From NCBI RefSeq assembly GCF_900102055.1, contig NZ_FNBA01000001.1, positions 124,001 to 188,000 on the forward strand: a stretch of DNA of 64,000 nucleotides. Direction: 5' to 3'. The notes below the pieces were generated by a model. The model was given only the letters and a program-made list of their open reading frames with translations. It was not told the DNA's origin and made no database searches. This stretch comes from Ulvibacter litoralis (lineage in GTDB: Bacteria > Bacteroidota > Bacteroidia > Flavobacteriales > Flavobacteriaceae). Made by a program: the position numbers and the translations under genes. Positions 40,578 through 50,158 of the stretch are shown here, piece after piece. The stretch's first letter is position 1. Each line of letters starts with the position of its first letter.

Positions 40578-43040
40578 ATGAAGTGTTTTCTGAAAAACGT
40601 ATTTTTTGTGCTTTCGCTATTGGTTTTATGGCGCTGCGACACCCCTGTTACAACCACTGGAGATCTTATCGATTATGTACCTGAAGGTGCTTCCGTTGTA
40701 TTTAAAATTTCGGAAGTTCCCGATCCTGAAACGGGTTTTACAACCTTTACATCGGATGTGAATTCCAATACGGTACTTTCAGAAATTCAGAAAAAAGGAC
40801 TCTTTAAAGGACTATCAGAAAGGGCTAATTTGCTAAAACATTTAACGCCTACTGCAAAAAGCATTGTGTGTATTACGGAAACAAACACTGTTTCAGACGT
40901 TACTTTTATTACGAGGTTAACCTCTAAATTATTCACCGCAGATTCTATCCCAAACAAAACCATTGAAACGATTACGTATAACGATAAAACGCTTCAAAAA
41001 ATCACCATTGATGCACAAACATCGTTTACAACAATAAAAGACAGTGTGTTTATCGCTTCTACTTCGCAAGCTGTTTTACAAGGGATTTTAGATGGGAAAA
41101 CAGAAAAAAGCAACACATTTAAAAAAGTGTTTTCAATTAACAACGGTAGTGATTTTACGGCCATTACAAAAGGAGAAAAAGTAACGCTAAACGATTCGCT
41201 TTCGGTTGATTTTACAAGTTGGACGGCCATGAGTATTACCGTGTTGCAAGACGGAATTACAGCGACGGGTGTTAGTATTGCCAATGATTCAGTGCCGCAA
41301 GTATTAGCCGTCTTTAAAGGTCAAGTACCACAACAAAACAATATAGCAGCCATACTTCCTACCGAAGCTACAGCGGCGTATTCGTTTACATTTAGCGATG
41401 CTGAATTGCTTCAGAAAAAACTACAAGTATTTAAAAAAGATTCTACAAAACTGACAACCACAGGTCTTTTCGGATCTGTAAATGAGGTTGGACATATCAC
41501 CCTTTCAGAAGGGAATGCAATTGTTTTAAAGAGTATCGACCCGATGCTTACCGATGAAGCCTTGGCTCGTTTTGTTTCAGAAAAAAATACCTTTCGAGAA
41601 ATTGATATTCGCACCTTTAGCGAGCCTAAATTATTTCGAAATGCTTTTTATCCTTTGATTAGTACAACGCTCCCAACCCTTGCGTTTCAGTTAGACGACT
41701 TTTTTGTTTTTACTGAAAATGAAGCCACCGCAGAGCAGCTTATTTCGGCTTATAAAAATAATGGCTGTTTGGACAAAAGCGCATATTATGAAATGCACCA
41801 ATCGGAATTAGCCGCTGCATCATCGTTCGTACTTTTTAAAATGCAAGGTGCCATTCCTACCAATCTTTCTGGATTTTTCACCACTTCTGAAAGCTCTGAA
41901 CACAACATTTCTCTCAAAAAATATCCATTAGCCGTGTTGCAATACAGTTATGACCGTGATTTTGCACATGTTAATTTTGTTTCGGAAGAAGCTTCAGAAA
42001 AGAAGCAAACTACAGGGACTGTTTCGGAAGATTTTAATGTGAAATTCACCAATCAACTACTTGGAGATCCGCAGTTTTTCAGCAATCACAAAACAAACCA
42101 AGAGGACATTGTGGTGCAAGACATGACCAACGCATTATTTTTTATCTCTTCCAACGGAAAAGTATTGTGGAAAGAAAAATTAGACGGCCCTATTTTAGGA
42201 ACTATTACTGAAGTAGATTTACTACGGAACGGGAAAAAACAACTTGCGTTTACCACGAAACACACCTTTTACATTCTAGATCGTACAGGAAAAGCTGTTG
42301 CGCCGTTTCCTATAAAATTTAAAGACCCTATTACACAACCGCTTTCCGTTTTTGACTACGACAACAACCGAAAATACCGTTTTATAGTAACACAAAACGA
42401 GGAAGTATTTATGTACGACTCGGAAGGAAAAGCGGTAAAAGGATTTACTTTCAAAAAAACCAAAACACCAATTGTATTATCGCCGCAACACATTCGATTG
42501 GGCAATAAAGATTACATTGCAATTGCCGAAGAAAGTGGAAAGCTTAATTTACTAAGTCGGGTTGGAAAATCGAGAGTTACCGTTTCGAAAAATTTTCAAT
42601 TTTCAGAAATACCTATTCAAAAAGAAGGTTCTAATTTTGTTGTTATTACAAAAGATCACAAAAAAGAAAGCATTTCACAAGCGGGTAAAGTGACATCGCT
42701 GCCTTTGCAAGTTTCAGACAATTATCATTTTGCCATGATGGGAAGCACCAAGGTAACATTAGATGATAATTTATTGCGAATTAACGGTCGCCTTGTTGAG
42801 CTTCCGTTTGGTGTGTATACACAGCCAAAATTATTTCTTGCCAATCGAAATACGTATGTTTCAATTACCGAAACACAACAAAACAAAGTGTATTTGTTTA
42901 AAAAAGACGGAGAACTTATTTCTGGATTCCCTGTTTTTGGTAGCGCGAGTGCTTCCGTTGAAGAAAGCTCTAAAAAAGGAAAGCTCATCCTTGTTGTGAA
43001 AGGTGACGCGAAAGAAATTTTAAAATATACGATTCAGTAA
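40578..43040 (+). CDS. Large envelope protein with C-terminal beta-propeller-like region
   Basis: The 820-residue protein has a hydrophobic start (MKCFLKNVFFVLSLLVLWRC) with a Cys at 20, but the -1 Arg makes a normal lipobox doubtful; a signal peptide is still likely. The first about 500 residues are a low-complexity beta/helix region with repeated 'T-x-F-x-x-I' and resemble DUF3352-type proteins. Residues about 520-815 look like PQQ- or WD-type propeller blades (DMTNALFFISSNGKVLWKEKL; FYILDRTGKAVAPFPIKF; VFMYDSEGKAVKGF). I do not recognise a specific function. It starts 86 nt after rnhB and may be co-transcribed with it; a TATTTTTG box (40566-40573) lies immediately before the ATG. Confidence 0.75.
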   Translation: MKCFLKNVFFVLSLLVLWRCDTPVTTTGDLIDYVPEGASVVFKISEVPDPETGFTTFTSDVNSNTVLSEIQKKGLFKGLSERANLLKHLTPTAKSIVCITETNTVSDVTFITRLTSKLFTADSIPNKTIETITYNDKTLQKITIDAQTSFTTIKDSVFIASTSQAVLQGILDGKTEKSNTFKKVFSINNGSDFTAITKGEKVTLNDSLSVDFTSWTAMSITVLQDGITATGVSIANDSVPQVLAVFKGQVPQQNNIAAILPTEATAAYSFTFSDAELLQKKLQVFKKDSTKLTTTGLFGSVNEVGHITLSEGNAIVLKSIDPMLTDEALARFVSEKNTFREIDIRTFSEPKLFRNAFYPLISTTLPTLAFQLDDFFVFTENEATAEQLISAYKNNGCLDKSAYYEMHQSELAAASSFVLFKMQGAIPTNLSGFFTTSESSEHNISLKKYPLAVLQYSYDRDFAHVNFVSEEASEKKQTTGTVSEDFNVKFTNQLLGDPQFFSNHKTNQEDIVVQDMTNALFFISSNGKVLWKEKLDGPILGTITEVDLLRNGKKQLAFTTKHTFYILDRTGKAVAPFPIKFKDPITQPLSVFDYDNNRKYRFIVTQNEEVFMYDSEGKAVKGFTFKKTKTPIVLSPQHIRLGNKDYIAIAEESGKLNLLSRVGKSRVTVSKNFQFSEIPIQKEGSNFVVITKDHKKESISQAGKVTSLPLQVSDNYHFAMMGSTKVTLDDNLLRINGRLVELPFGVYTQPKLFLANRNTYVSITETQQNKVYLFKKDGELISGFPVFGSASASVEESSKKGKLILVVKGDAKEILKYTIQ

Positions 43041-43184
43041 ACACGTCTTTTCTGCATCGAGAATTGAAACCTTTATTTTCTATTTTCCAAATCTGATGGT
43101 TTTTATACCCGTATTTTTCAGAATAAAATATATTTTTGAGCAAATTCAATTCAGAAGAAAGCCATTTCGCTAATGTATAGCCCT

Positions 43185-43910
43185 ATGAAAAATATTATTT
43201 CCCTCCTGTTAGTCTTATTTTCAACAACAATTGCTATTTCGCAAAGTTGCAGTACTTACTTTCCGCTTACAGAGGATGCTACTTATCAAATGACAAATTA
43301 CAAAGATGGCGACACTCCCGTTTCTGTAGTTGATTATGCGGTTACTGAGGTTACAAAAAAGGATGGAAAAGCGATAGGAACTGTTCATTCAATTACGAAA
43401 GATGCCGCAGGAGCTGTCATTTCGGAAATGCCCTATAAAGTGTATTGTAAAAATAATGTGTTCTCTATCGATATGGAATCGATGATAGATCAAAAAACGT
43501 TGGAACAATACAAAGAGATGAACCTTAAAATGACTAGCACAACGCTAGATTACCCAAATGATTTATCGATAGGAAGTACGCTTAAAAGAGCTTCTATAAA
43601 AATGACAATGGATATTGCTGGAGAGTCAACGAGTATTGACATGGTTATTGGTAATAGAAAAGTGATTGGAGAAGAAACCATTACAACTGCAGCAGGCAGT
43701 TTTAAATGCTTGGTACTAACACGTACCTTTAATTACACAATTCCTTCTTTAAATATGTCCGAATCCTTTAAAACAAAACTATGGCTTGCTGAAGGACCTG
43801 GAATTGTAAAGCAATTGGATTACAATGCAGACGATGTTTTAACGATGAGAAGTGAGTTAACAAAATATAGTCAACCAAAATCAAGAAGGAGACTACAAAT
43901 AATGCATTAA
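43185..43910 (+). CDS. TapB/DUF3108-like exported protein
   Basis: From the ATG at 43185 the 241-residue protein begins with a signal peptide (MKNIISLLLVLFSTTIAISQ) and then CSTYFPLTEDATYQMTNYKDGDTP, the usual start of exported Bacteroidota proteins of this kind. The mature part is beta-rich and includes TTAAGSFKCLVLTRTFNY and TKLWLAEGPGIVKQLDYN. It ends with a basic tail. A TATTTTTG box (43131-43138) lies 46 nt upstream. Function is not known; family members are envelope proteins. It ends convergently with lipB, 26 nt apart. Confidence 0.7.
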   Translation: MKNIISLLLVLFSTTIAISQSCSTYFPLTEDATYQMTNYKDGDTPVSVVDYAVTEVTKKDGKAIGTVHSITKDAAGAVISEMPYKVYCKNNVFSIDMESMIDQKTLEQYKEMNLKMTSTTLDYPNDLSIGSTLKRASIKMTMDIAGESTSIDMVIGNRKVIGEETITTAAGSFKCLVLTRTFNYTIPSLNMSESFKTKLWLAEGPGIVKQLDYNADDVLTMRSELTKYSQPKSRRRLQIMH

Positions 43911-43936
43911 CTAAGAAACGTATGGTTTTTAGTTGC

Positions 43937-44656
43937 TTACGAAATAGCTTCAGAAGCGACTTCTGCTTCAAAAAGGAGCAAGAAATGTTTTAATAATTTT
44001 GTTTTAACTTCTTCCATAGAAACAGACTCTTTTCCTAGTTCTAAATTTAAAGAGGTTACTGCCTTTCCTTTAATTCCGCAGGGAATCATATGATCAAAGT
44101 AGCCAAGATCCGAATTTACATTTAGAGCAAATCCGTGCATGGTCACCCAACGACTTGCGCGAACACCCATGGCACAAATTTTACGAGCAAAAGGAGTTCC
44201 TACATCAAGCCAAACACCTGTTTCTCCTTTAGATCGTTCGGCCTTAATACCGTATTCTGAAAGTGTATTTATGATCATCTCTTCCAAAAAACGCATGTAT
44301 TTATGAATGTCTGTAAAGAAATTTTCTAAATCTAAGATGGGATAGCCTACAATTTGCCCTGGGCCGTGGTAGGTAATATCACCTCCTCGGTTAATTTTAT
44401 AATACGTAGCATTAATTTGGGCTAATTTTTCTTCGGAAATCAATAAATTAGAGAGGTCGCCACTTTTTCCTAACGTATAGACATGCGGATGTTCTACAAA
44501 CAACAAATAATTTGGAGTTTCAACTTCAGTTTCTTCTCTTCGATTTTTGATTTTAAGATCAATAATTTCTTTGAAGAGTTCCTCTTGATAATCCCAAGTT
44601 TGTTTGTAATCCTTTACTCCTAAATCTTCAACTACGACCTGTTTATTTAAGGACAT
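43937..44656 (-). CDS. lipB: Octanoyltransferase (lipoyl(octanoyl) transferase)
   Basis: LipB moves octanoate from ACP to lipoyl domains such as those of PdhC in this window. The 239-residue protein has RGGDITYHGPGQIVGYPILDLE near residue 88, MGVRASRWVTMHGFALNVN near 170, and MIPCGIKGKAVTSLNLELG near 195 with the catalytic Cys and Lys. It has the flavobacterial N-terminal extension of about 40 residues. A TAATTTTG box lies 21 nt upstream on the minus strand (44678-44685). Lipoate synthase (lipA) is not adjacent. Confidence 0.94.
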   Translation of the reverse strand: MSLNKQVVVEDLGVKDYKQTWDYQEELFKEIIDLKIKNRREETEVETPNYLLFVEHPHVYTLGKSGDLSNLLISEEKLAQINATYYKINRGGDITYHGPGQIVGYPILDLENFFTDIHKYMRFLEEMIINTLSEYGIKAERSKGETGVWLDVGTPFARKICAMGVRASRWVTMHGFALNVNSDLGYFDHMIPCGIKGKAVTSLNLELGKESVSMEEVKTKLLKHFLLLFEAEVASEAIS

Positions 44657-44897
44657 TTATACAGTAATTTTAAAGAGCAAAATTAAGGATAAACACCCCT
44701 ACAATTTAAAGATTTAAGAAGATTTTAGGTCTCGATTAAAGAATATTTCAATTATTACACCCTTTAAACCGCATTTATTGCACTTTCAATCCCTAAAAGT
44801 TTAAAAATAACATTAAATTTATGGCATAAATAAGGATGAAACACCCTTTTTTAAATACTAAACGCAATAGGAAAACAAAATAGTGTCTTTAAAATGA

Positions 44898-44905
44898 TAT
44901 ATTTG
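44898..44905 (+). promoter_or_regulatory. -7 box for the reprolysin-like metallopeptidase
   Basis: TATATTTG, an exact match, 36 nt before the ATG. A TTG at the right distance is lacking, so the promoter call rests on this box alone. Confidence 0.4.
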
Positions 44906-44941
44906 TTTTCTACAAAATTAAATTAATCTATTATAAATGTT

Positions 44942-47197
44942 ATGAAAAACTACCTATTAAAGGCTTCGTTTGCACTAGCAATTTTCTTTGCTGGTTTTCA
45001 ATCACAAGCTCAAAATGCAACTAATGTATGGGAGTCTGTATCTTCAGACAGGACCCAGTCATTAGAAAAAGAAACAAGAAAAGCAGAACCGTCTAACTAC
45101 GATTTATTTAGACTAAACACAGCTAATCTTAAAGCAATGCTTAGTGAAGCTCCTTCAAGAGACCAACTAGCAACTTCTCAAGTAATTATTCAATTACCAA
45201 CATTAAACGGCGAAATGCAAAGTTTCCGTGTTGTAGAAGCTCCTACTTTCACTGAAGGTTTGCAAGCTCAATTTCCTGAAATCAGATCGTATGCTGCACA
45301 AGGAATTGATGACCCTACAGCAATTGCTAGATTTAGTGTTTCTCCACTTGGTTTAAACGCTATGATTTCTTCTGCAAATCATGAAACTACTTACATTGAC
45401 CCATACACAAGAAACAAAGAATTCTACATTGGGTATTCAAGAAGTTCTATGCCTGCAGACTCTAACACATTTGAGTGTTTAGTTGAAGATTCTAACGAAC
45501 CAACAATAGACTACGAAGCAGTAGCAGCTTTAAAAAATGCTGACGATGGTAAATTAAGAACTTTCAGATTGGCTTTAGCTTGTACTGGAGAGTATGCAAC
45601 ATACCACTTAAACAACCAAGGGATTCCTACCACTGCTACAGACGCTGTTAAAAAAGCAGCTGTTTTAAGTGCGATGAATACTTCTATGACTCGTGTAAAT
45701 GGAATTTACGAAAGAGATCTTTCAGTTACAATGGTAATTGTTCCTAACAACACAGACATTATCTTTTTAAATGCAGCTACAGACCCTTACACAAACAATG
45801 ATGGTGCGGTTATGTTAAACCAAAACCAAACTACATGTAACAACATTATTGGATCTGCAAATTATGACATCGGTCACGTATTTAGTACTGGTGGTGGAGG
45901 TATTGCTCAATTAAACTCTCCTTGTACTGCTAGTGGAAAAGCTAGAGGTGTAACAGGATTGCCTGCTCCAATTGGAGACTTTTTTGATGTAGATTACGTA
46001 GCGCACGAAATGGGTCACCAATTTGGTGGAAACCACACTCAAAACAACAACTGCCAAAGATCTTCAGCTTCTGTAGAGCCAGGTAGTGCTTCAACTATTA
46101 TGGGATACGCAGGTATTTGTGCTCCTAATGTTCAAACACATAGTGACGATTACTTCAATGGAATTAACATTTTAGAAATGTGGAATAACATTTCTGTTGG
46201 AAATAGTACTTGTGGTGTTCAAACAAACACAGGAAACAACCCTCCAACTGCAGATGCAGGAGACAACTTTACAATTCCTAAGTCAACTCCTTTCGTATTA
46301 AAAGGTATCGCTTCTGATCCAGATGCAACAAACACTCTTTCGTACAACTGGGAACAAAGAGACAATCAAGCAGCAGCAATGCCACCACAACCAACATCGA
46401 CTGTAGGGCCAGCTTTTAGATCATTACCATCTCAAGCAAGTCCAGACAGATACATGCCAGCATTACCTACAGTATTATTAGGTTCTACTCAAACTACTTG
46501 GGAAGTTGTTCCTTCAGTAAGTAGAGTTATGCGTTTCAGATTTACAGTTAGAGATAACGCAGCAGGTGGGTCTTCTACAGCTAGTGATATCACTGCTGTT
46601 TCTGTAGATGACAGTGCAGGTCCGTTTGTTGTAACTTCACAAGCTACTAACATTACTTGGAATGCAGCTCAAACAAGAGAGGTTACTTGGGATGTTGCAG
46701 GAACTGATTCTGGTACAGTGAACAGTCCAAATGTTGACATTTTACTTTCTGTTGATGGAGGTCTTAATTTTGATATTACGCTTGCAAGTGGAGTACCTAA
46801 CAATGGTTCAGCTAACATTACTGTTCCTTCTAACATTGACACAACAGATGCTAGATTAATGGTTGCTAGTTCAAACAACATTTTCTACAATGTAAATGCA
46901 TCTAACTTTACAATTGATAGTGAACTTAGTGTTAATGATGTTAATTTTTCTGATTTAGCAATTTACCCTAACCCATCTAACGGAACTTTTAAAGTGAACT
47001 TTACACCACTTTCAACTTCTGAAATCGCTATCTCTTTATATGATGTAAGAGGAAGAGAAATCAACACTCAAGTATTTGAAAGTACTGGAGCTACATTTAA
47101 CGAAACATTTAACTACTCTAATTTAGTAGCTGGAATGTACTTCGTAACTGTAAAAAACAATGGATTAAGCCAAACAATGAAAGTTATCATTGAATAA
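44942..47197 (+). CDS. Reprolysin-like zinc metallopeptidase with type IX sorting domain
   Basis: The 751-residue secreted protease has a signal peptide (MKNYLLKASFALAIFFAGFQSQAQ), a prodomain to about residue 200, and a metzincin catalytic domain with HEMGHQFGGNH at 355-365 (three zinc His and catalytic Glu356). The Met-turn SASTIMGYAGIC follows about 35 residues later. Next come beta-sandwich domains (PPTADAGDNFTIPKSTPFVLKG, PKD-like) and a type A sorting domain from about 665 (LAIYPNPSNGTFKVNF ... GMYFVTVKNNGLSQTMKVIIE). It should be exported by the Sec and type IX systems and handled by PorU. A strong terminator follows. Confidence 0.94.
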   Translation: MKNYLLKASFALAIFFAGFQSQAQNATNVWESVSSDRTQSLEKETRKAEPSNYDLFRLNTANLKAMLSEAPSRDQLATSQVIIQLPTLNGEMQSFRVVEAPTFTEGLQAQFPEIRSYAAQGIDDPTAIARFSVSPLGLNAMISSANHETTYIDPYTRNKEFYIGYSRSSMPADSNTFECLVEDSNEPTIDYEAVAALKNADDGKLRTFRLALACTGEYATYHLNNQGIPTTATDAVKKAAVLSAMNTSMTRVNGIYERDLSVTMVIVPNNTDIIFLNAATDPYTNNDGAVMLNQNQTTCNNIIGSANYDIGHVFSTGGGGIAQLNSPCTASGKARGVTGLPAPIGDFFDVDYVAHEMGHQFGGNHTQNNNCQRSSASVEPGSASTIMGYAGICAPNVQTHSDDYFNGINILEMWNNISVGNSTCGVQTNTGNNPPTADAGDNFTIPKSTPFVLKGIASDPDATNTLSYNWEQRDNQAAAMPPQPTSTVGPAFRSLPSQASPDRYMPALPTVLLGSTQTTWEVVPSVSRVMRFRFTVRDNAAGGSSTASDITAVSVDDSAGPFVVTSQATNITWNAAQTREVTWDVAGTDSGTVNSPNVDILLSVDGGLNFDITLASGVPNNGSANITVPSNIDTTDARLMVASSNNIFYNVNASNFTIDSELSVNDVNFSDLAIYPNPSNGTFKVNFTPLSTSEIAISLYDVRGREINTQVFESTGATFNETFNYSNLVAGMYFVTVKNNGLSQTMKVIIE

Positions 47198-47219
47198 GGA
47201 ACTTTGTTCATTCATATAA

Positions 47220-47252
47220 AAAAAGCGGGACTTGTTATAAGTCCCGCTTTTT
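47220..47252. terminator. Strong bidirectional terminator
   Basis: A perfect 14-bp stem (AAAAAGCGGGACTT with AAGTCCCGCTTTTT) and a 5-nt loop, with A- and T-runs built into the stem. It stops both the metallopeptidase and the convergent lipoprotein gene. Confidence 0.9.
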
Positions 47253-47275
47253 ATTTATATAATACTCTTCTTTTT

Positions 47276-47812
47276 CTAAAGAGAAATATTTTTTGAAAAG
47301 TGATTTGTTTTTTGAGAAATTCCATCCACTACATAAGAAGCATCTACAGTAAGTTGATCTCCTTTTTTAGAAAGTTGTAAAGCTCCATTTTCAACTTTAT
47401 AAAATCCAGCTTCTCCTCTACAAAAACACTGCTTTCCAAATAAGAAATTTACAGTTTGTAAAGTTCCATCTTTCAATGCTAAATCTGCATCCGAATTTTT
47501 AATTTCAAATTGAACTGTCTCTGAATAATCGCCATCTGCAGTTCCTTCAGGACCTTTTTCCATATACGAGTATTCAACCACAATATTCTCTCCAGGTGTA
47601 ATCACTGGATATAATTGTCCCGTTTCATCTTCTTTAATCGTTAATGACGAATTTTTCATCACCTTTACGTTACAAGCTCCAGCATCTGGACACACACTTT
47701 CTGTAATTGCCATAGTTTCTTTTGAATCAGTTTTGGTAGTCTCGGCTCCTCCGGTTGTACTCTTACATGCGTTTATCATGATTAGAGGAATTAAAAAATA
47801 AAATGCTTTCAT
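47276..47812 (-). CDS. Small lipoprotein, function unknown
   Basis: The 178-residue protein has a lipoprotein signal (MKAFYFLIPLIMINACKS, acylated Cys16). The mature part is beta-rich and has two Cys in VCPDAGACNVKV and another pair in QCFCRGEAGF, which could form disulfides. Many flavobacteria carry such short lipoproteins. It lies just downstream of the gene at 47872 but 59 nt away, so it may share its transcript. No function can be read from the sequence. Confidence 0.75.
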   Translation of the reverse strand: MKAFYFLIPLIMINACKSTTGGAETTKTDSKETMAITESVCPDAGACNVKVMKNSSLTIKEDETGQLYPVITPGENIVVEYSYMEKGPEGTADGDYSETVQFEIKNSDADLALKDGTLQTVNFLFGKQCFCRGEAGFYKVENGALQLSKKGDQLTVDASYVVDGISQKTNHFSKNISL

Positions 47813-47871
47813 GTATTTGTGATTAAGGTTATTATTGATTTATATCTGCTTTTAACGCTTTCAAATATAGC

Positions 47872-48606
47872 TTATTTTTCTAACTCCACTTCTACATCTA
47901 AAATGTCAGGGTTTTCAATATACGCTACAAAATCACGATGAACTTCAATTGTTTTTCCATCTAAAGAGTAGGTTGCATCATCTACTGACGACTTTTTAAT
48001 TCTCTTCGGAAAGGTATATTTTAATGTATATGTCATGCCCGACATAAATGCTTTCGCAGTCTGCATACTATCTATTTTCATTTGGTGTCGCTCCGCATCC
48101 ATGATATAAGCGTCTCTTTTAAAAACATTTTTTTCAAAAGAAAAACGAACACCCACCGTTTCTTCTGAAGCATCATCGGGACTATTTTTCTTGCTATTAG
48201 ACATTTCTGGCATTAGATTGGCACCTTCATTTAAGCCTTCAACCATATTATTAGCTTCGCTCACTTGTTTGAAATCTTGATACAATTCCAATTGCATTTC
48301 TGAAGATTCGGTATCCATTACCATATGAAACGTATAATCTTCAAGCTTTTTTAAGCGTTGTTGTTCTGCTTCAGAAAGCATCGAAATACTATCCTTCTTC
48401 GATTCTAAAAACTGTTTCATCACTATAATAGAATCTACTTTTATTTTAGTGGTATCAAAACCCATTCCGCCGAAAGACATCATATCGTCCATATTTAAAT
48501 GCATCGTTATACGACCGCTACCATTTTCATTTAAAACCATGGTTTCAGTAAACTGGCAACTGATTAATAACATTGAAAAAACAACTACTAAAAAACGTTG
48601 TAACAT
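47872..48606 (-). CDS. Lipoprotein, function unknown
   Basis: The 244-residue protein has a lipoprotein signal (VVVFSMLLISCQF, acylated Cys17) followed by TETMVLNENGSGRITMHLNMDDMMSFGG, the start seen in small envelope-stress-like lipoproteins of this group. It is rich in Met, Glu and Lys, and predicted mostly helical in the middle with a beta-rich end. The gene starts 4 nt after a YqaE-type mini-gene on the same strand, so the two are co-transcribed. Function unknown. Confidence 0.75.
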   Translation of the reverse strand: MLQRFLVVVFSMLLISCQFTETMVLNENGSGRITMHLNMDDMMSFGGMGFDTTKIKVDSIIVMKQFLESKKDSISMLSEAEQQRLKKLEDYTFHMVMDTESSEMQLELYQDFKQVSEANNMVEGLNEGANLMPEMSNSKKNSPDDASEETVGVRFSFEKNVFKRDAYIMDAERHQMKIDSMQTAKAFMSGMTYTLKYTFPKRIKKSSVDDATYSLDGKTIEVHRDFVAYIENPDILDVEVELEK

Positions 48607-48609
48607 AAA

Positions 48610-48768
48610 TTAATTCTTAGGATTATTAATAATAATTAAAGCGGCAATGACACCTGGAATCCATCCGCAGATCGTTAAAATCAAAACAATCACAATAGAC
48701 CCGCATCCCTTATCCAAAACGGCCAAAGGTGGAAACAAAATTGAAAGCAATACTCTCCAAATACTCAT
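48610..48768 (-). CDS. YqaE/Pmp3 family membrane mini-protein
   Basis: A 52-residue gene that is easy to miss. Read on the minus strand from the ATG at 48768, it encodes MSIWRVLLSILFPPLAVLDKG, then CGSIVIVLILTICGWIPGVI, then AALIIINNPKN. The motif FPPLAVLDKGCG, two hydrophobic segments and the WIPGVIAALIII end are hallmarks of the YqaE/Pmp3 (UPF0057) family, which sits in the inner membrane and is induced by salt, cold or membrane stress in many organisms. A TAAATTTG box lies at 48773-48780. It precedes the lipoprotein gene by 3 nt. Confidence 0.88.
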   Translation of the reverse strand: MSIWRVLLSILFPPLAVLDKGCGSIVIVLILTICGWIPGVIAALIIINNPKN

Positions 48769-48967
48769 AGTACAAATTTACAAATTAAAAAAAACTGACC
48801 CTCTTATAAAGTACATTTAGCAATCTCAAAAAACAGTTCGAAAACCAAATTTTAAAGCGACCATCCATTATATCAAGGTTCACATTTTATTTGTCCTTTA
48901 CAATTAGCTTTTGTTACACCTATTGATTTACAATTTGATTGTACTTATATTCGTACTTTACTTCCTT

Positions 48968-50026
48968 ATGAATCGAAACCAACTTGTTTACACCTTTCTT
49001 TTTTGTTTAGCGACACTATCGAGTCATGCACAGTATCAATTTTCTGGGCACGTAGACACACAAGTAATCGATGGCAATGTATACCTTTCGGTTGTAGAAG
49101 ACTACCGAAAAATTTCTGGGGTGTATCCAGAACAAATACTAAGTAAAACAACACCCGACACTACCGGATATTTTTCTTTTTTTGGTAATAATCTACCCTC
49201 CGAAAACAGAATTTATCGCATTCACGTAGATACCTGCAACGAAGCAGACCAAAACACCTCTCACTTCACAAGCCATTGCCCGAACAGCAAAGAAATCATT
49301 TTTATCGCCAATAATAATGACACCCTTACGCTTCCATTTAGCTTCGATAATGAAATGTTTTGCAAAGTAGTTTCTAAAAATGAAAAAGCAAACGCCTTTT
49401 TAAAAATAGACTCTTTAAAACACGATATGAGTTTTGCCTTCGGAACCTATCGAAGTGAAGCCAATAGAAGCATGAATTCAAAAAAATGGTTTCATATTTT
49501 ACAAGAATATGGCGAACAATTACACGAACCCTTGGCCGAATTATACAGCTATGCATTTTTGTCGGACAGGACACAGAGTCTTCATTCGTATTATTTGGAA
49601 GACCTAAAAACCAATCCGTACTACGACAACTTATTAGAACGTCTTACCACAGCTTATCCAAACAGTCAGTACGTTTCACAATACAAAGCAGAACTAACAT
49701 CTGATAAGTATATTATTTCTGAAAACCATACCATTAAATATCCGTGGTGGTTGTACTTATTAAGCGGCATCGCATTAGTTTCCATTTTGGGGAATTTTTA
49801 TTTCTTCGGAAAGTTAAAAAAGGCAACCGCACAAATTCCGTCTCTTGAAGCATCTCTTTCCAAACAAGAGAAAAAAGTGCTCGATCTTATTTTGGAAGAC
49901 AAAACCAATAAAGAAATTGCTGCGGAGATGTTTGTGAGTCTTAGCACTGTTAAAACGCACATCAACAATCTTTACAAAAAACTACATGTTTCTTCTCGAG
50001 AAGAAGTTAAGAAACTCAATAACTAG
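48968..50026 (+). CDS. Membrane-anchored LuxR-type HTH transcriptional regulator
   Basis: From the ATG at 48968 the 352-residue protein has a signal peptide (MNRNQLVYTFLFCLATLSSHAQ) and an exported domain of about 230 residues. One membrane helix follows (WWLYLLSGIALVSILGNFYFF, about residue 255-275), then a short coiled linker (SLEASLSKQEKKVLDLILE). It ends in a cytoplasmic GerE/LuxR helix-turn-helix (NKEIAAEMFVSLSTVKTHINNLYKKLHVSSREEV). This is a one-component sensor regulator: the exported part could sense an envelope signal and the DNA-binding part would act at the membrane. The likely target is the next gene, 132 nt downstream, or a wider regulon. The upstream TACTTTAC box resembles a -7 element. 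Confidence 0.85.
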   Translation: MNRNQLVYTFLFCLATLSSHAQYQFSGHVDTQVIDGNVYLSVVEDYRKISGVYPEQILSKTTPDTTGYFSFFGNNLPSENRIYRIHVDTCNEADQNTSHFTSHCPNSKEIIFIANNNDTLTLPFSFDNEMFCKVVSKNEKANAFLKIDSLKHDMSFAFGTYRSEANRSMNSKKWFHILQEYGEQLHEPLAELYSYAFLSDRTQSLHSYYLEDLKTNPYYDNLLERLTTAYPNSQYVSQYKAELTSDKYIISENHTIKYPWWLYLLSGIALVSILGNFYFFGKLKKATAQIPSLEASLSKQEKKVLDLILEDKTNKEIAAEMFVSLSTVKTHINNLYKKLHVSSREEVKKLNN

Positions 50027-50158
50027 TCTTAGCAAAAACCTGATTTAAAACACTTTAACTCATTTCAACCTAGGACTAGACCTCTTTTCAAACCGCTAAT
50101 TTTTCACTTTATGGGTCGTTTGGTATAGCTTCGTTTCAGAAACTAAAACCAAAAACAA

